8,039 nucleotides of DNA. Origin: Actinomycetes bacterium (GTDB lineage: Bacteria > Actinomycetota > Acidimicrobiia > Acidimicrobiales > Acidimicrobiaceae). Below are positions 4,999-8,039 of this stretch, piece after piece. Numbering within the stretch: the stretch's first letter is position 1; every line of letters begins with the position of its first letter. A program made the translations under genes and the position numbers. The stretch is from assembly GCA_021823385.1 (NCBI GenBank), contig JAKAOC010000051.1, positions 1,530 to 9,568 of the forward strand, read 5' to 3'. Under the pieces are notes generated by a model that ran no database searches, was not told where the DNA came from, and saw only the letters and a list, made by a program, of their open reading frames with translations.

Positions 4999-5747
4999 TG
5001 GCGCTGGCCGGTTTCGCAGTGCGCAGCCAGCCCGCCGATCTCGAGGCCGCTGCCGAGTTTCATTCAGCCGTTGTTTCGGGGTTGCAGCCCGGCGAATGGC
5101 AGGCCATGGTTGCCGAGCTGGCCGCCAAGGCGGCAAGGGTGCAGGTTACGTTTGCCCGCCTGGCGGCCGGTGAGGCCGGTGCCGAGGGCGAGCTGCTCGG
5201 TGAGACATTTGCCACCCGGCGCCGCCTGCGCGAGATATCGGCCACGACCCCCCCAGGGGAACTGGCCGCCGCGCTCGCCAGGGTGGGCGAGACGGCGGCC
5301 GCTCCCAACGCCCGAGCGGCAGCCTTCGCGGATGCGTTGGCCGGCCCGGGAGAGGGGATAGCCGACCTGGCCTGGGAGCTCATGCACTTCCTGGAGCCGG
5401 AGTCGGTGTGTTTGGCCACTGCCTGGGTCTGGAATCCCCGGACCGAGACCGGTGCCCTCAAGCTCCTGCTGGACGAGGAGTACGACCTCTTCGGCGATGA
5501 CGATTCGGAGTCCTACGGGCGCCTGGCCTTCGCCTCCGGGTACGTGGCGCACGCCGCCAAGGCCGCGGGGATGCTGGGGGATGGCCCGCTCGCCTTCGAG
5601 ACTGACGTCTTTTTGGCCGGTGTGTACGGCGTCTACATGGGCACGGTGCTCGCCATGCGCATGACCAAGGAGTTCAACAAGATTTTGCCGCCGCTCGGCC
5701 AGCTGATGAGAAAGCTGCTCGGGCTGCGCGATGGTGAGAGGAGCTAG
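4998..5747 (+). CDS. Conserved hypothetical sHdr-cluster protein (Hyp)
   Basis: This 249-residue soluble protein has no cofactor motif I recognise. The position between hdrA and hdrC2 is that of the 'hyp'/orf2 gene in type I sHdr clusters, which is the reason for the call. The first 110 residues are Ala-rich and probably helical. The second half begins with a Trp/His/Phe-rich stretch (W-E-L-M-H-F-L) followed by A-W-V-W-N-P. It then contains an acidic D-E-E-Y-D-L-F-G-D-D-D, and ends in an amphipathic basic helix (about 220-245). One cysteine (in S-V-C-L) is present, too few for a cluster, so a structural or assembly role fits better than electron transfer. It starts at an ATG overlapping the hdrA stop, without a strong Shine-Dalgarno sequence, suggesting translational coupling. 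The gene is not enough like anything else I know to propose a reaction. Confidence 0.8.
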   Translation: MALAGFAVRSQPADLEAAAEFHSAVVSGLQPGEWQAMVAELAAKAARVQVTFARLAAGEAGAEGELLGETFATRRRLREISATTPPGELAAALARVGETAAAPNARAAAFADALAGPGEGIADLAWELMHFLEPESVCLATAWVWNPRTETGALKLLLDEEYDLFGDDDSESYGRLAFASGYVAHAAKAAGMLGDGPLAFETDVFLAGVYGVYMGTVLAMRMTKEFNKILPPLGQLMRKLLGLRDGERS

Positions 5748-5752
5748 CAGGG

Positions 5753-7069
5753 ATGCCGGTCGGAGGCAAGAAGCAAGCACCGGTGGCGGTGGAGCTGGCC
5801 GAGGCCAAGGTGATCTCACCGGCCTCAGGGCGCGAATGGGACGTCTCGGGCAGCTGGAACCGGATGTTCGAGTCCCGGGTTCTAACTGACTACAGCTACG
5901 AGGGCCTGGGGCGCATCGCCGCGCTTTCCGGGGGTGAAAGCCTGGAGTACTGCTACGGCTGTGGCAAGTGCGTGCCGGTCTGCCCGGTGGACCTCGTCTC
6001 GGAGTACGGGCCGCGCAAGATCCACCGAAAGGTGCAGACTGGTCTCGACCTCTTCACCTCGGACGAGCTTTGGAAGTGCACCACTTGCGCCAACTGCCTG
6101 AGGGTGTGCCCCAAGGGCGTGAACATGATCGACATAATGCCTGCGGTGCGCGAGAAGGCGATCGATTCGGGCAGCGTGCCGGACGAGCTCTCCCAGGTCT
6201 TCGAGAAGACCTTCCGCTACGGCAACGCTCTCGGGGAGAATCCCCGCCGCCGCCACGCCTGGACCAAGGGTGCCGGGGTGGAGGTTCCGGTCCTGGCGAG
6301 CGACCCGCGCGAAGTCGACGTCCTCTTCTACGTGGAGGACTACTGGAGCTACCACCCCCGTGGCCAGCAGGCCGCCCAGGCCTTTTCCCGCCTGCTGACT
6401 CTTGCCGGGGTGGACTTCGCCATCCTCGGCGCCGAGGAGAAGACCATTGGCGACTCCCAGCGCCTCGCCGGCGAGAAGGGGCTCTTCGAGGCCCTGATGG
6501 AGGACGTGGTGGCCACGCTCTCCAAGTACAGCTTCAACCGCATCGTCACCCCGGATCCGCACGGCTACAACGCTCTGCGCAAGGAGTACCCCAAGCACGG
6601 GCATGAGTATCCGGTGCTTCACTACACCCAGCTCCTTGCCGACCTCGTCGACAAGCTGCCTCTGGTCAACTCCCTCGACAAGAAGGTCACCTTCCACGAC
6701 CCCTGCTATCTGGGACGCCACAACGGCGAGTACGACGCCCCCCGCAAGCTGATCGAGGCCATCCCCGGTGTCGACTTCGTCGAGATGGGGCGGTGCAAGG
6801 CGAACTCCTACTGCTGCGGAGGCGGCGGTGGCGGGATGTGGCTGGACGGCTTCAACTCCAACCACCTTTCTGAGCGGCTCTCCGAGCGTCGCGTGCGCGA
6901 GGCGGCCGAGACCGGCGCGGAGATCCTGGCGGTCTGCTGCCCTTATGAGGTCTCCCGCTTCGAGGACGCTGCGAAGTCGACCGGCAATTCGCACCTGGCG
7001 GTGATGGACATCGCCGAGATGCTGGACTACGCAACGGGCGGGCTCTCCGCCTTGGGCTCGGGAGCCTAG
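5753..7069 (+). CDS. hdrC2B2: Fused HdrC2-HdrB2 (HdrD-like) sHdr subunit
   Basis: This 438-residue protein joins two sHdr subunits. Residues about 60-160 are HdrC-like with two canonical ferredoxin motifs: C67-x2-C70-x2-C73-x3-C77-P and C109-x2-C112-x2-C115-x3-C119-P. Residues about 187-430 are HdrB-like. In the second CCG half, C318, C354-C355 and C396-P-Y remain, with Glu399 where the last cysteine belongs and an additional C395. The first half keeps the fold signature (S-Y-H-P-R, G-V-D-F-x-I-L-G) but has lost all its cysteines: D196, T231-I232, D268 and G271 sit where they would be. The result resembles HdrD. In Acidithiobacillus, Aquifex and Hyphomicrobium, C2 and B2 are, as I recall, separate genes. 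GAGAGGAG (5736-5743) is 9 nt before the ATG, and the stop abuts the next start. I see no break or frameshift, so the fusion looks genuine. Confidence 0.88.
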   Translation: MPVGGKKQAPVAVELAEAKVISPASGREWDVSGSWNRMFESRVLTDYSYEGLGRIAALSGGESLEYCYGCGKCVPVCPVDLVSEYGPRKIHRKVQTGLDLFTSDELWKCTTCANCLRVCPKGVNMIDIMPAVREKAIDSGSVPDELSQVFEKTFRYGNALGENPRRRHAWTKGAGVEVPVLASDPREVDVLFYVEDYWSYHPRGQQAAQAFSRLLTLAGVDFAILGAEEKTIGDSQRLAGEKGLFEALMEDVVATLSKYSFNRIVTPDPHGYNALRKEYPKHGHEYPVLHYTQLLADLVDKLPLVNSLDKKVTFHDPCYLGRHNGEYDAPRKLIEAIPGVDFVEMGRCKANSYCCGGGGGGMWLDGFNSNHLSERLSERRVREAAETGAEILAVCCPYEVSRFEDAAKSTGNSHLAVMDIAEMLDYATGGLSALGSGA

Positions 7070-8039
7070 ATGGCCCCCAAGCTGCGTGTACTCGATTTCG
7101 GACCCGTCAGCCCGCTTCGCAGCCAGAGCATCTGGCATGCGCTGGCGGAGGCCGCCGGGGAGACCGGACGCGCGACCCTGTCCTTCATGCGGCCGGCCGC
7201 CCCTTACGTGGGCATAGGTATGCAGCGCTCGATCGCCGAGGTCGACCTCGACTACTGCCATGCCGCCGGGCTGTCGGTGATCCGCCGCCGGGTGGGAGGC
7301 GGACCCGTCTACCTGGATGCGCGCCAACTCTTCTTCCAGGTGACCATGCCCCGGCGGGACCTTCCGGCTTCCCGTGGCGAGGCGATATCGGGCCTGCTCG
7401 CCCCCCTTGCCCCGGCGTTTGTGGCCGCGGGAGTCGACGCAGCCCTGGATTCCGCGGGAGAGCTGTCAGCTTCCGGCGCAAAGGTCTGCGGGCATGGCGC
7501 CGGCGAAATCGGTGACGGGGTGGCGGTGGTGGGGAACCTGATCACCGCTTTCAACCATTCCCGGGCCGCCGCCATCTGCTGGACCGGCTCGGCCGTGGTG
7601 ACCGACCGCCTCGAAGGGTTGATGCGCCGCTATGTCGGCGCCTTTCCCCGCGACCTGGACACCTCCGCCTTTATTTCAGCGGCTCCGGCGGCCCTTGGAA
7701 GGGCGCTGGGGCTGGAGGCCGAAGTCGGCGAGCTCGACCCGCGCGAGTTGGAGCTGATCCGGGCTTGGGACAACCAGCTCTCCGATCCGGGATGGACCAG
7801 GGAGGGCGAATTCCCTCCGCCGGCGCCCGGCGCTCTCAGGGTGGTGAAGATCCGCTCCGGAGTGCACGCCATATTCCGCACCGCCGCGGGCCCCGGTTTC
7901 TTCGCCACCGCGGAGTGGGGGCGTCTTACCGTCTTCGAGACCCTCGGCGGCGAGCGTGCGCCGGCGGTCGAGGGCGATGAGGTCGGCGCGGCTCTCGCCA
8001 AGCTGGCCGGAGCCGGATGGCTCGACCAGGCTGATCTGC
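7070..8039 (+). CDS. slpl(AB): Lipoate-protein ligase, sLpl(AB)-like (3' end outside window)
   Basis: At least 323 codons are open from ATG 7070 to the window edge, with GGGAG (7060-7064) 5 nt upstream. The ligase signature is present: R-R-R-V-G-G-G-P-V-Y-x-D (72-83) followed by R-Q-L-F-F-Q. Lys138 (A-S-G-A-K-V-C-G) is in the position of the lysine that contacts lipoyl-AMP, and G-N-L-I-T-A-F-N follows. Residues from about 255 onward look like the C-terminal accessory (LplB-type) domain, supporting an A+B architecture. Such enzymes attach octanoate or lipoate to a target lysine. In sHdr clusters a dedicated route of sLpl(AB) with LipS1/LipS2 lipoylates LbpA, the sulfur-binding carrier of the pathway. 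LbpA and LipS genes are not in this window and would be expected just downstream. Immediate abutment to hdrC2B2 places it in the same operon. Confidence 0.87.
   Translation, partial: MAPKLRVLDFGPVSPLRSQSIWHALAEAAGETGRATLSFMRPAAPYVGIGMQRSIAEVDLDYCHAAGLSVIRRRVGGGPVYLDARQLFFQVTMPRRDLPASRGEAISGLLAPLAPAFVAAGVDAALDSAGELSASGAKVCGHGAGEIGDGVAVVGNLITAFNHSRAAAICWTGSAVVTDRLEGLMRRYVGAFPRDLDTSAFISAAPAALGRALGLEAEVGELDPRELELIRAWDNQLSDPGWTREGEFPPPAPGALRVVKIRSGVHAIFRTAAGPGFFATAEWGRLTVFETLGGERAPAVEGDEVGAALAKLAGAGWLDQADL

Noticed and set aside
3886..5136. 416-codon minus-strand open frame opposite hdrA
   Set aside because: Low-complexity His/Asp/Leu/Arg shadow of a well-supported flavoprotein gene with no recognisable motif.
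5882..7327. 481-codon minus-strand open frame opposite hdrC2B2
   Set aside because: Shadow of the coding strand; it crosses the hdrC2B2/ligase junction and has no family features.
1..8039. tRNA, rRNA, CRISPR array, insertion sequence or phage signs
   Set aside because: No cloverleaf-like element, spaced direct repeats, transposase frame or terminal inverted repeats were seen on reading both strands.

Overview
The window is high-GC DNA (roughly two thirds G+C by eye) from a bacterium I cannot place to phylum. Most of it, about 1143 to the right edge, is one plus-strand operon for cytoplasmic sulfane-sulfur oxidation through the sulfur-oxidizing heterodisulfide reductase-like (sHdr) pathway. 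The gene order is tusA, a dsrE-family sulfurtransferase, hdrC1, hdrB1, hdrA, a conserved hypothetical gene ('hyp'), an hdrC2-hdrB2 fusion, and a lipoate-protein ligase cut by the window end. The presence of hyp between hdrA and hdrC2 matches the type I sHdr layout described for Hyphomicrobium, Acidithiobacillus and Aquifex. In those organisms, as I recall, hdrC2 and hdrB2 are separate genes.

Layout: 1-38 holds the probable C-terminal tail of an upstream plus-strand gene, followed by a terminator-like hairpin (63-82). A 51-residue single-pass membrane peptide (178-333) converges on a minus-strand FabL-type short-chain reductase (347-1066). The divergent region 1067-1282 contains a 12-bp perfect palindrome near the reductase start, an extended -10 promoter for the sulfur operon (about 1143-1171), and a leader of about 105 nt. 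The leader has small repeats and a hairpin that places the tusA Shine-Dalgarno G-tract in its loop. A terminator-like hairpin separates tusA from dsrE, and both genes carry the same 12-nt ribosome-binding block. From dsrE onward the genes are tightly packed (-4 to +5 nt), except for 47 nt before hdrA.

How it works together: TusA (Cys17) and the DsrE protein (Cys88) are expected to relay persulfide sulfur to a lipoate-binding protein (LbpA, not in the window). The C1-B1-A-Hyp-C2B2 complex is expected to oxidise the bound sulfur to sulfite. The lipoate ligase at the right end would belong to the dedicated lipoylation route for LbpA. The main oddities are the C2-B2 fusion, heavy loss of cysteines from three of the four CCG half-motifs, a shortened second 4Fe-4S motif in HdrC1, and the unusual leader structures.
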